DNA from: Bacteroidaceae bacterium
GTDB taxonomy: Bacteria; Bacteroidota; Bacteroidia; Bacteroidales; Bacteroidaceae
Length of the DNA: 64,000 nucleotides
Direction: 5' to 3'
NCBI GenBank assembly: GCA_902362375.1
Contig: CABIVS010000004.1
Location: forward strand, 1-64,000
Shown: positions 1 to 7,494 of the stretch, piece by piece
Numbering within the stretch: position 1 is the first letter of the stretch
How the letters are laid out: every line of letters starts with the position of its first letter
Position numbers and translations under genes: made by a program
Notes under the pieces: model-generated
Seen by the model: the letters and a program-made list of their open reading frames with translations, nothing else
Databases searched by the model: none
Told to the model about the DNA's origin: nothing

Positions 1-77
1 AAATGCTGCCCCTCGACTTGCATGTGTTAAGCCTGTAGCTAGCGTTCATCCTGAGCCAGGATCAAACTCTTCATTGT
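1..77 (-). rRNA. rrs: 16S ribosomal RNA, 5' end only (partial)
   Basis: Read on the minus strand, this stretch is the start of bacterial 16S rRNA: it contains the universal AGAGTTTGATCCTGGCTCAG segment followed by the Bacteroides-type GATGAACGCTAGCTACAGGC. The gene runs leftwards out of the window, so only about 77 nt are present. The mature 5' end is placed near position 77 by analogy with the E. coli 16S start. The remaining operon (23S, 5S, tRNAs) must lie to the left. Confidence 0.97.
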
Positions 78-280
78 AAAAGTATTTTTATCATCAGTTA
101 AGATGATTATTTGCTCTGTTCAGGACGCCGTAATTTTATTGACCTTATTCAAATACCTGTTAGTCTTAACTGTATCGCTACTTCATAAGACAAGTATTGA
201 CGGTTCTATTTTTACTTGTACTACTTGTATTGTTTATCAATATTTCAAAGAACTTGTTGCTTTCGTTTTAAAAGCGGGTG

Positions 281-312
281 CAAAGGTAAGGGCTTTATTT
301 TTAACTACCAAA
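281..312 (-). promoter_or_regulatory. rRNA operon promoter P1
   Basis: On the minus strand a TTTG box (309-312) is followed after 20 bp by TACCTTTG (281-288), the Bacteroides -33/-7 arrangement. It is the promoter nearest to 16S, with a leader of about 200 nt. It shares the flanking sequence AACTTTTTCGGAAG with P2, so the two look like a duplication. Confidence 0.8.
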
Positions 313-430
313 CTTTTTCGGAAGTTTTTTTTTCAGTTTTTCTTTTTACTTTATTTTCTCTGGCTCTCTATGCGAAAGGGAAAGAATGTATGAAAGAAGA
401 ACTCGCCGGTTTTCTTTGCGAATCGGACTG

Positions 431-463
431 CAAAGATAAGAACTTTATTTAGTACTATCCAAA
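431..463 (-). promoter_or_regulatory. rRNA operon promoter P2
   Basis: Minus-strand TTTG (460-463), 21 bp, then TATCTTTG (431-438). The upstream flank (AACTTTTTCGGAAG, 462-475) repeats that of P1 (311-324). This is a second tandem promoter for the rRNA operon. Confidence 0.75.
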
Positions 464-557
464 CTTTTTCGGAAGTTTTTTGTTCTTTTCTTTAAGTGGG
501 ATTCCGCTTTTTCACTAAGTCAATTTTTCAAGGCTTTCTTCTCTTGGAAAGCGGGTG

Positions 558-589
558 CAAAAGTAGCCTCTTTTGGTATACAATCCAAA
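558..589 (-). promoter_or_regulatory. rRNA operon promoter P3
   Basis: Minus-strand TTTG (586-589), 20 bp, then TACTTTTG (558-565), followed by GCACCCGC exactly as at P1. It is the most distal of three tandem promoters driving the leftward rRNA operon. Confidence 0.75.
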
Positions 590-920
590 TATATCAAACT
601 ATTTTTTCTAATTATTTTTGAATACATTTGCTAAAGTGCTGAGGAAGAACGATGTTGTAGAACATATTTTTAAGTTACAGATAGATTGTGCGCGGAAACA
701 AGAAGAGAAATACACATTATTATATTACACGCGGGCGCGTAAGTGCGCCGGGGATCAGTTTGCGTTAGGGAGCAATTAAAGAATCAGTTCATTAAAATAA
801 GAGGAAAGAAAGACAAATATAAGAGATAGTGGTTTTATAGTGGATTCCATTCCTTAGTTTGATTCCTTAATATGATACTGGTATGAGAATGATACGTAGA
901 ATCTTCAGTTTACTGAAAAG

Positions 921-1711
921 GATTTTTCTTTTTCATTTCTCATATTCTCATAACATGCACAATAATCTTTTGTAAATCAAGAATATAATACTATGAGAAA
1001 TAAAATACAAAACGGTATTTCTCATAGTATGACACGCATTTTGTACATAAAACAACCTGTTTCTCATAACTTATCAAGGCATTTCTCATAGTATTTTGAC
1101 TATTTATCCTATAAATTCTCAAGCTGGATTCCAGGCTAAAGACCAAGTTGAATACCAGACTATGCACCTATTTACAATATATTATCAGCGCTTGTTGAAA
1201 GTATATAGAGCAGACATTAGCATATTTTCCTACCGGCATCTGTATCGTTGCACTCCAGTGAACAGGTCTGTGCACTAAAGTGGAAAGAACCGTTCACTAG
1301 AGTGGAACGATTTGTTCACTGGAGTGCAACGATACAGATAGCAGCAGGAAGAAACGGTTATGATTAAGGAAAAACATGAAGATACAAGGAGAATGATACA
1401 CAGAAAAGCAGTAAACAATAGGAAGTTGATTAATAAACGGCATAAGGAAAGGAATAATCATAAGTCCGGAGAGAGTCCGGGAAAAGCCACGGCCATCATG
1501 CATGAGAAATGAGCTAAACAGATAAAAGCAGTATGAGAATAAGAGGAGAAATGATTGGAAACCTATGAGAAATGCATCATTTTTAAGGAGAAATGAGGGA
1601 AATACTATGAGAAATACCACTTTATCTTTTATTTCTCATAGTATTATATTATTGATTTACAAGCCGTTATCATATCACCTATGAGAACATGAGAAATGAA
1701 TATGAAAAATC
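921..1711. repeat. 790-bp inverted-repeat element, no convincing gene inside
   Basis: The arms 921-1030 and 1602-1711 are inverted copies of each other over 110 bp with no gaps and roughly 80% identity. The best block is TGTAAATCAA-N-AATATAATA plus CTATGAGAAATAAAA, with one mismatch in 36 bp. Both arms and the adjacent interior contain many copies of TTTCTCATA in either orientation (about 935, 946, 993, 1018, 1060, 1082, 1502, 1564, 1605, 1632, 1681, 1690). I see no transposase, no target-site duplication and no credible reading frame; the longest frame inside is a hydrophobic minus-strand one at 1297-1620 that looks fortuitous. It may be a MITE-like relic or a regulatory array. The flanking 590-920 and 1712-1820 hold nothing else I can name. 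Confidence 0.7.
1238..1339. repeat. 27-bp perfect inverted repeat with 22-bp iterons
   Basis: A perfect 27-bp inverted repeat (1238-1264 and 1313-1339) surrounds a 48-bp loop. The right half is made of three direct 22-bp units starting at 1270, 1292 and 1314, each fitting GTTCACTRGAGTGSAACGA loosely; the left arm is a fourth unit in reverse. Such iteron-plus-palindrome structures usually bind a dimeric protein. It sits near the centre of the larger inverted-repeat element. Confidence 0.75.
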
Positions 1712-1820
1712 ATTTGCAGAAGGCTGGATTTCTCTTTGATATAAATACAGGAAACTATCCACACCTATGTTTTTCGAGAAAATGATAAATCGGATCAGTT
1801 CATATCATGGATTTATTTCG

Positions 1821-1828
1821 TACCTTTG
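1821..1828 (+). promoter_or_regulatory. promoter -7 element for the AAA ATPase
   Basis: TACCTTTG matches TAnnTTTG and ends 26 bp before the ATG at 1855. There is no clear TTTG at the usual upstream distance. Confidence 0.55.
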
Positions 1829-1854
1829 CCACTCGATTTATATAAAAAGAAAAA

Positions 1855-2961
1855 ATGAGTAAAGAATACACACTCGCAGATTTCACAGATATTTTTGATT
1901 ACTCCACAGGATGGTTCAGCGACAGTAGCATTTGTAGTCTATTCTATCAGATATTCAAACGATTCCCTTCCATGAAAATGGTGAAATATAAAGTAAACCA
2001 GGATTTTCTGAAAGAAATCAAGGAACTTTATCAGCAAGATGACGCGTTCGATATATTCGAGCATGTGTACTGCAATCATTTTGAAAATGAAAAAGAAGAA
2101 GAGGAGGAAGAAGAAGACAATACAGGTACAAAAGAGTTATACGACTGTATCGTTATCTGCAAAAAGAATTTAATGATCGGCTATTTTGATAATTGCGTAA
2201 AGATTGTCTATTCCAATATCGACGAAGAGGAAATCAATCATCTCAATCAGATTTGCGAAAATCACAAGAAGGAAAATGAGAAACTTAACAATCTATTTAT
2301 AGTAACATACTCTCATAACTACTTCAGCCTGAAACAATCGCAAGTCAATGAACCTGCTATTCAGATTGATCGTCACTATAACGATGATTTTGTTCCCGTA
2401 GCTGCCGAAATCGAACACTTCCTGCTAGAGGACAACAAAAGCGGATTAATCATTTTGCATGGGAAACAAGGTACTGGAAAAACTACTTATATCCGCCATC
2501 TCATTAATCTTGGTAAAAAAAGAATGATTTATATGAGTGGGGATCTGGTAGATAAACTTTCGGATCCGAGCTTTATCACTTTTATCCGCCAACAAAAGAA
2601 CTCTATCTTCATCGTAGAAGATTGCGAAGAACTATTATCAAGCCGCAACGGAGGCAACCGTATGAATGCCGGATTAGTCAACATACTGAATATCAGCGAC
2701 GGACTGTTGAGCGATGAATTGTGTATCAAATTTATCTGCACCTTTAATGCTCCACTAAAAGATATCGACGAAGCATTGCTTAGAAAGGGACGCTTGGCTG
2801 CCCGATATGAATTTAAAGACCTGACCACTGATAAGGTTAACCAACTGATTAAGGAAGAAAGTCTGGATATTCCCGAACAAACACATCCCATGACACTGGC
2901 TGAAATCTATAATTACGAAGGAATGGATTTCTCCTTGGGAAGAAAACGGGTAGGATTCTAA
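1855..2961 (+). CDS. AAA family ATPase
   Basis: A 368-residue cytoplasmic protein whose C-terminal half is an AAA-type ATPase. The Walker A motif GKQGTGKTT lies near residues 203-211, and the Walker B region IVEDCE near 253-257. The later segment ALLRKGRLAARYEF (from about residue 306) resembles the AAA arginine-finger and sensor region. The N-terminal 180 residues show no domain I recognise and include a run of glutamates near residues 81-90. The start is supported by an AAAGAAAAA purine stretch and a -7 element 26 bp upstream. It stands alone between the repeat element and a terminator. Substrate and partner are unknown. Confidence 0.85.
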   Translation: MSKEYTLADFTDIFDYSTGWFSDSSICSLFYQIFKRFPSMKMVKYKVNQDFLKEIKELYQQDDAFDIFEHVYCNHFENEKEEEEEEEDNTGTKELYDCIVICKKNLMIGYFDNCVKIVYSNIDEEEINHLNQICENHKKENEKLNNLFIVTYSHNYFSLKQSQVNEPAIQIDRHYNDDFVPVAAEIEHFLLEDNKSGLIILHGKQGTGKTTYIRHLINLGKKRMIYMSGDLVDKLSDPSFITFIRQQKNSIFIVEDCEELLSSRNGGNRMNAGLVNILNISDGLLSDELCIKFICTFNAPLKDIDEALLRKGRLAARYEFKDLTTDKVNQLIKEESLDIPEQTHPMTLAEIYNYEGMDFSLGRKRVGF

Positions 2962-3075
2962 AATATTCTCCGGAATAGAATTGCCAGAGAAAAAACAGGC
3001 AATTATTATTATGAAATATAAGTATATAAATTTTATCTGCAGCCGGACACGATTCGACATTTTTATACGTTTATT

Positions 3076-3120
3076 ATATTTAAAAGAGTTGCCCAATAAT
3101 AGGGCAACTCTTTTAAATAT
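3076..3120. terminator. bidirectional stem-loop terminator
   Basis: A perfect 19-bp inverted repeat (3076-3094 and 3102-3120) with a 7-nt loop has a GC-rich top (GTTGCCC/GGGCAAC) and A/T-rich base, giving T-runs on both strands. It separates the AAA ATPase gene from the convergent winged-helix gene. Confidence 0.8.
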
Positions 3121-3222
3121 AAAACTTCTTAAGTTCAAACTAAACTTGTGATACCTTATACGGACATATTCTTACTTATAAGTTAACGGAACTTCTAAGA
3201 TATTCACTCACAAAACCTGCTA

Positions 3223-3447
3223 TTATCCAAAGCTGAAGGGAAAAGCGCTTTCATCAGATAAAGCAATTAATCCATTTTTCCGTTGGATACAAATTTTGTT
3301 CTCCCGTGCCAACCAACCGGCGGCCAATGCTGTACTTTCTACGCTTAGGTTTAATCTTCTCGCCAATTCAGGTATTGAAATTTCACCAATTTCTTTCAGG
3401 GCATACCAGACCTTTCCGGCATTGTTCCCTACAATCGTTTTATCCAT
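3223..3447 (-). CDS. winged helix-turn-helix protein (DUF2582-like)
   Basis: A 74-residue protein that fits the small winged-helix family DUF2582 found widely in Bacteroidales. The predicted fold is a helix (NNAGKVWYALKE), an HTH (ISIPELARRLNLSVESTALAAGWL) and a wing (KICIQRKNGLIAL). It probably binds DNA, but no target is evident. It is transcribed convergently with the AAA ATPase. The region 3448-3758 upstream shows no further gene, only the promoter of the next, divergent gene. Confidence 0.75.
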   Translation of the reverse strand: MDKTIVGNNAGKVWYALKEIGEISIPELARRLNLSVESTALAAGWLARENKICIQRKNGLIALSDESAFPFSFG

Positions 3448-3726
3448 GGCTATTTTTATTAATAATTCGGTTACAATATAGTCATTTCAACAATAGTTTA
3501 CAACAAAACCAGATTTTTTATTTTAGTTTTTGACATTATTTAAAACAAGAAAATCAATTTCGCAATTAACGGTTAAAAACTCGGTCATAGTTCATACCAT
3601 AACACTACTGGAAGGCACATTATATATCAAAATAAATTCTCAAAACAGGTATAGGGAAACCATAGAAAGAAAATAGAAAGTTGACATTTCCGCAATATCG
3701 GACAAGTCATTTCGCTTTTTTACCAA

Positions 3727-3734
3727 TACCTTTG
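3727..3734 (+). promoter_or_regulatory. promoter -7 element for AraC/GyrI regulator
   Basis: TACCTTTG ends 24 bp before the ATG at 3759. This placement supports the internal ATG rather than the in-frame TTG at 3681, which would lie upstream of the promoter. Confidence 0.6.
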
Positions 3735-3758
3735 CGAAGTGAAATACCAAAATTAGTT

Positions 3759-4616
3759 ATGCAACAGAAAAAAACAACGAAAGAAGAATATCAAAAGTGC
3801 GTAAATGTGGTAGTGGAATACATCATCCAACATTTAGGAGAAGATATTGATTTAAAATCTCTGGCCAGAATTTCAAACTTTTCTCCTTTTTACTTTCACC
3901 GGATCATGAAAGCTTTTCTCGGTGAACCGATTGGTACGTTTATTGTCCGGACGCGGACAGAAGCTGCCGCACGCCTACTCCGCTACTCGGATATTCCGAT
4001 TGCCGACATCGCCTACCGGATTGGCTACTCATCTCCTTCTTCGTTGTCGAAAGTGTTCAAGCAATTTTATGGCATTTCACCTTTAGAATATAGAAACAAT
4101 AAAAACTTTGTAATTATGAAACCAGCGATTATCAGGCCAGACCTGGAACTAAAAAAAGAGATCAGAAATGTCTCCGAACGGAATGTGATTTATATCCGCC
4201 TTACAGGGGACTACAAACTGAATGATTACGGCGGCACTTGGGGACGTTTATTCCAATTCATCAAAGAACAAAAACTGCCGATGGGAGATTTCAGTCCGCT
4301 TTGCATTTACCACGATGATCCGAAAGTGACGCCAGCCGAGAAACTGCGTACAGACGTATGCATGGTGATGCCTGTAAAAGTTGCTCCCAAAAGTGATGTG
4401 GGATTCAAGGTTATCCCAGCCGGACGTTATGCCATCTTCCTTTACAAAGGACCGTATGACAATCTGCAAGCTGTATACGATACGATTTACGGAAAGTATC
4501 TGCCCGAAATGGAATGTACACTGCGTGATGAAGCCAGTGCCGAGCGCTATCTGAACAATCCATGTGACACTCCTCCCGAAGAGTTGCTGACGGAGATCTA
4601 TATTCCGGTAGAATAA
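3759..4616 (+). CDS. AraC-family regulator with GyrI-like effector domain
   Basis: A 285-residue transcription factor. The N-terminal 100 residues are an AraC-type double HTH (IDLKSLARISNFSPFYFHRIMKAF then IADIAYRIGYSSPSSLSKVFKQF, ending GISPLEYR). The C-terminal 160 residues resemble the GyrI/BmrR-like small-molecule-binding fold (ERNVIYIRLTGDY ... PAGRYAIFLYKGPYDNL). SoxS/Rob-type proteins with this layout often respond to toxic hydrophobic compounds. I chose the ATG at 3759 because a TACCTTTG promoter box lies just upstream; an in-frame TTG at 3681 would add 26 residues without family similarity. It is convergent with the VOC gene. Confidence 0.88.
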   Translation: MQQKKTTKEEYQKCVNVVVEYIIQHLGEDIDLKSLARISNFSPFYFHRIMKAFLGEPIGTFIVRTRTEAAARLLRYSDIPIADIAYRIGYSSPSSLSKVFKQFYGISPLEYRNNKNFVIMKPAIIRPDLELKKEIRNVSERNVIYIRLTGDYKLNDYGGTWGRLFQFIKEQKLPMGDFSPLCIYHDDPKVTPAEKLRTDVCMVMPVKVAPKSDVGFKVIPAGRYAIFLYKGPYDNLQAVYDTIYGKYLPEMECTLRDEASAERYLNNPCDTPPEELLTEIYIPVE

Positions 4617-4680
4617 TCTGGATAAGAGGATGAAGGAGCAGCAGTCACTTCCAGACAGGCTGTTCCCTCTTCCCTACCTG

Positions 4681-5052
4681 CTATTTTTCAGCATAGACGC
4701 CAATCCTGTTTCCTTCACTATCCGTGAATACGGCAAACCATCCTTTATCGTCTGCCTCAATCTTTGTTTTGGGAATGACCACTTTCCCTCCTTTCAGAAG
4801 CACTTTTTCCAACGTTTGTTCAATATCCTCACAGTTGAAATGGATAAGTACGCCATGCGTTGAAGGAAGAAAGTCGAAGTTTGAAGCATAAGATATTGCA
4901 CCGACGGTTTCACCTTCTTCCGTGAAACAAGCCATTTTCTCTGTTTCACATTCAAAAGTCGGAAGTTGCACACCCAATACAGTTTCGTAAAAATCGACAG
5001 CCCGACGGAAATCGGTAGCAGGAATCTCAAAAAATGCAATTAATTTTTTCAT
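4681..5052 (-). CDS. VOC family (glyoxalase/bleomycin-resistance fold) protein
   Basis: A 123-residue protein with the paired beta-alpha-beta-beta-beta modules of the vicinal oxygen chelate superfamily. The N-terminal FFEIPATDFRRAVDFYETVLG and the C-terminal GWFAVFTDSEGNRIGVYA are characteristic. Members include lyases, dioxygenases and antibiotic-binding proteins; the sequence does not settle which. It is flanked by two AraC-type regulators. A minus-strand TACTTTTG (5099-5106) lies about 46 bp upstream of the start. Confidence 0.85.
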   Translation of the reverse strand: MKKLIAFFEIPATDFRRAVDFYETVLGVQLPTFECETEKMACFTEEGETVGAISYASNFDFLPSTHGVLIHFNCEDIEQTLEKVLLKGGKVVIPKTKIEADDKGWFAVFTDSEGNRIGVYAEK

Positions 5053-5098
5053 TTCGTTTCTTTTTTATGGTTACTACTAAGCCTTTGCAAAGACATTG

Positions 5099-5106
5099 CA
5101 AAAGTA
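5099..5106 (-). promoter_or_regulatory. promoter -7 element for the VOC gene
   Basis: TACTTTTG on the minus strand, about 46 bp before the start at 5052. Confidence 0.5.
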
Positions 5107-5146
5107 GGGTAACCCGAGGAAGCCCGATAGGAAAAAAGAGACATCT

Positions 5147-5950
5147 TCAGAGTTTAGAGAAATAATCGGAATAAGGGGCACATACAGAAAGATACTCCGC
5201 AGGGGTATAACCGGAAAAGAGTTTGAATTCCTTTATCATGTGAGACTGATCGGAAAAGCCACATTCATAAGCCACTTGTACGAAAGGAACAGTAGCATCC
5301 TGTTGCAGCATGAATAACGCCCGTTGCATACGGATAATACGAATAAATTCTTTGGGAGTAGTACCGACATAATCGGTGAAGATACGCCCGAATTGCTTGC
5401 TGCTCAAACAGGCTGTCTCCGACAAATGAGAAATGTTGATTTGCGGCCGGAGATTTATTTCATGGAAAACAGCAGACATGCGCTTGAGATTATACTCGGG
5501 AAGAGTGCATAAACGACGAAGAAAAAACTGCTCTATCAACCGAATACAAACTGCATTATCAGAAGTATCCGTGACCTGTTTTACTAAGTCCGACAGTTCC
5601 GCATCTTCCATCGCACCGGTGTCTATATTCTGTCCGCGGAACAGATGACTGGGTATGTGAAACAATGCTTTTACCGCATAAGGTTGGAAAACAACAGTAA
5701 TCATCTCTATCCTGCCTGTAGACATCACATCCGAGAAACCGACCGATTGTCCGGAAATAAAGGATTGGGGTTGCAGCTCCGACTCGCCCGACAAAAGAAG
5801 TTGTTTCCCTTTATGGAATACCAGTTGCATGCAGCCAATAGGCAGAGTCCGTTCGGAAACAGGGGCTATTGAGTCGTCTTGCAATATCCAGTAATGCCGT
5901 ATATAGGGAGCCAGTGCAAAACAGGGTTTTATCAATTGAAATGATTGCAT
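5147..5950 (-). CDS. AraC-family transcriptional regulator
   Basis: A 267-residue regulator. The N-terminal part (PCFALAPYIRHYWIL ... LPIGCMQLVFHKG) resembles the DUF6597 sensor domain seen in many Bacteroidetes AraC proteins. The C-terminal 100 residues carry two HTH motifs (ISHLSETACLSSKQFGRIFTDY; VPFVQVAYECGFSDQSHMIKEF) and the closing GYTPAEYL. Upstream, a full promoter (TTTG 5982-5985, 19 bp, TATCTTTG 5955-5962) ends only 4 bp before the ATG, so its mRNA may be leaderless; an alternative TACTTTTG at 5982-5989 would give a short leader. Confidence 0.88.
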   Translation of the reverse strand: MQSFQLIKPCFALAPYIRHYWILQDDSIAPVSERTLPIGCMQLVFHKGKQLLLSGESELQPQSFISGQSVGFSDVMSTGRIEMITVVFQPYAVKALFHIPSHLFRGQNIDTGAMEDAELSDLVKQVTDTSDNAVCIRLIEQFFLRRLCTLPEYNLKRMSAVFHEINLRPQINISHLSETACLSSKQFGRIFTDYVGTTPKEFIRIIRMQRALFMLQQDATVPFVQVAYECGFSDQSHMIKEFKLFSGYTPAEYLSVCAPYSDYFSKL

Positions 5951-5954
5951 ATAA

Positions 5955-5985
5955 CAAAGATATTATTTCTTAATCCAAATGCAAA
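5955..5985 (-). promoter_or_regulatory. promoter of the AraC regulator gene
   Basis: TTTG (5982-5985), exactly 19 bp, TATCTTTG (5955-5962) on the minus strand, an ideal Bacteroides promoter. The predicted transcription start falls on or next to the ATG at 5950. Confidence 0.65.
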
Positions 5986-6104
5986 AGTAAAACTCCTGTT
6001 TAAAAGGGGATAGTAAAAAAAGGACTTCTTTACTTAATTAAAAAAAGCATCCTCTGCTTGAAGAAGCATGATTACAGCTCACATCCAAACAGAGGAAGAA
6101 TTCT

Positions 6105-6974
6105 TTAGATAACGGAAAGTCCATATTCGTAGGCTTCCGACATCGCATTGTAATCTGCGTCGGAATATGCGCCTTTATCCCTTGCTTTCTGCATATCTTT
6201 CATAAACGATTCTACAGAAGACAGGAAACTAGAATAGTTTTTCTGTTCTTCATCATAGCCTGTCACAGCAGGAAGCTTCTTTGCAGCTTCGAGTTCCTTC
6301 TTCAGTTCCGCCATCTTCATGTCAATACGCATACCGTCCAGCGCATGTTTGCGGGAATAAAGATTCATGATGCTTTGCACAGTGCCGGACATCTTACGCA
6401 TAGCCATGATCTGATCTTTCAACGGTTCGTCGGCAAGAAGTTCTTTTTCAGCCTGTTCCGTGAGCGGGCTTAGAATATCAAAAATCACTTGTTTATATTC
6501 GGACATTTCTACACTTAGCCGGTAGTTTTCATCCAAGAGCTTGCCAGCCTTGGCTGTCTCTTTGGCCTGCTTGTAAGAGAGAAACTTATTAAAATTATCA
6601 TAGAATTGCGTCCGTGCACTAAAAAGTCCTCTATAACTCTGCTTCAGATTCTGACGGACTTCTATATTAAAGTAATCTCCCGGATCCATCAATTCCGCAG
6701 TGTCTCTGGCAGATACTTCAGGCGGTGCTATCGGAGATACTTCAGGAACTTTTCCTGTCTGTTCCATATATCCCAAGACCGCATTTACGTCTTTTGCATT
6801 AGCTACATGCCTCAACACGATGAGCGATGTATGATAATAGTTTATCACTTTACTGGCATTATCCAATTCCTCCGGAGTGACGGAGGACGCAGCCTGTTTC
6901 TTGTTTCCTCCCGAACAGGAAACCAATAAGAAAGCACCTATCAGTGCTCCAAACAATAAGATATTCTTCTTCAT
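6105..6974 (-). CDS. lipoprotein, DUF3829-like
   Basis: A 289-residue predicted lipoprotein: signal peptide with lipobox LVSC at residues 17-20, then a mostly helical, lysine- and glutamate-rich body. The order and character of its segments (VINYYHTSLIVLRHV; FYDNFNKFLSYKQAKETAKAG; SFMKDMQKARDKGAYSD) recall the DUF3829/YiiG family of periplasmic or outer-membrane lipoproteins of unknown function. It appears to be a single-gene unit. Family assignment is from overall resemblance and is tentative. Confidence 0.7.
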   Translation of the reverse strand: MKKNILLFGALIGAFLLVSCSGGNKKQAASSVTPEELDNASKVINYYHTSLIVLRHVANAKDVNAVLGYMEQTGKVPEVSPIAPPEVSARDTAELMDPGDYFNIEVRQNLKQSYRGLFSARTQFYDNFNKFLSYKQAKETAKAGKLLDENYRLSVEMSEYKQVIFDILSPLTEQAEKELLADEPLKDQIMAMRKMSGTVQSIMNLYSRKHALDGMRIDMKMAELKKELEAAKKLPAVTGYDEEQKNYSSFLSSVESFMKDMQKARDKGAYSDADYNAMSEAYEYGLSVI

Positions 6975-7200
6975 AATAATGGTTAGTTTATTGAGACTTT
7001 CGTACTATAACAATAAAAATCGTTTTTTGTTATAGACAAACAATGCATATTTGATAAGTGTTCTATACATGATATTAACTTAAAAATAAAACAAATATGG
7101 AACAATCATTTCAAAAAGGAGTTATGTTCCATTTGATACGCCCGATTTCCGGAGAGATGCTATTGACTATGATTAAGGAATAAACAATCATTATGTATAA

Positions 7201-7276
7201 AAACAAAAAATGGCTACTCATCACGAGCAACCAATCTTTTGTTAACCTTAAATCTAATACTTATGAAAAAAACACT
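7201..7276 (-). ncRNA. small RNA, copy 1 of a paralogous pair
   Basis: On the minus strand a full promoter (TTTG 7307-7310, 19 bp, TACCTTTG 7280-7287) leads into about 75 nt. The transcript would contain GTATTAGATTTAAGGTTAAC and AAAAGATTGG and end in a GGTTGCTC-loop-GAGTAGCC hairpin (7212-7232) followed by a T-run, a clear intrinsic terminator. There is no reading frame of note. A second copy with the same plan lies at 8464-8533. Upstream of both promoters, TTATAACA-x-GGTTTAATA and ATTAACATTTAACA are also shared. The pair may belong to the family of paralogous Bacteroides sRNAs reported in the literature (FopS), but I cannot verify this. The rest of 6975-7494 holds nothing else convincing. 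Confidence 0.75.
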
Positions 7277-7279
7277 GTA

Positions 7280-7310
7280 CAAAGGTACCATATTTCAGGT
7301 AAATAGCAAA
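7280..7310 (-). promoter_or_regulatory. promoter of small RNA copy 1
   Basis: TTTG (7307-7310), exactly 19 bp, TACCTTTG (7280-7287) on the minus strand. Confidence 0.75.
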
Positions 7311-7482
7311 TTTTAGAGCCTAAACAGCCCATATTATAACAGGGTTTAATACTCTGGGAAGCGTATTAACATTTCAGACTTCACACGTTAACATTTAACA
7401 TATTCATTCACACAAGTTACTTCTTGGGTAAGTAAGAATACAAAAAAGAGGGCATCATTGAAACAACATCGTCTTTTTTTTG

Positions 7483-7490
7483 TAACTTTG
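7483..7490 (+). promoter_or_regulatory. promoter -7 element for the DUF1848 gene
   Basis: TAACTTTG ends 4 bp before the ATG at 7495, which predicts transcription to begin at or next to the start codon (leaderless mRNA). The -33 match is weak (ATTG at 7457-7460). Confidence 0.5.
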
Positions 7491-7494
7491 AACT

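Noticed and set aside
103..452. Two overlapping plus-strand frames in the rRNA promoter region
   Set aside because: They cross the tandem rRNA promoters on the opposite strand and have Phe/Leu-rich low-complexity sequence; no family resemblance.
1297..1620. 107-residue hydrophobic frame on the minus strand inside the inverted-repeat element
   Set aside because: It is read through the TTTCTCATA repeats, has no ribosome-binding site or promoter, and its hydrophobicity follows from the A/T-rich repeat sequence.
3681..3758. N-terminal extension of the AraC/GyrI regulator from a TTG codon
   Set aside because: A TACCTTTG promoter box lies inside the extension and family similarity begins at the later ATG (3759).
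7097..7183. 28-codon frame starting ATGGAACAATCATTTC
   Set aside because: No ribosome-binding site, promoter or recognisable product; too short to separate from chance.
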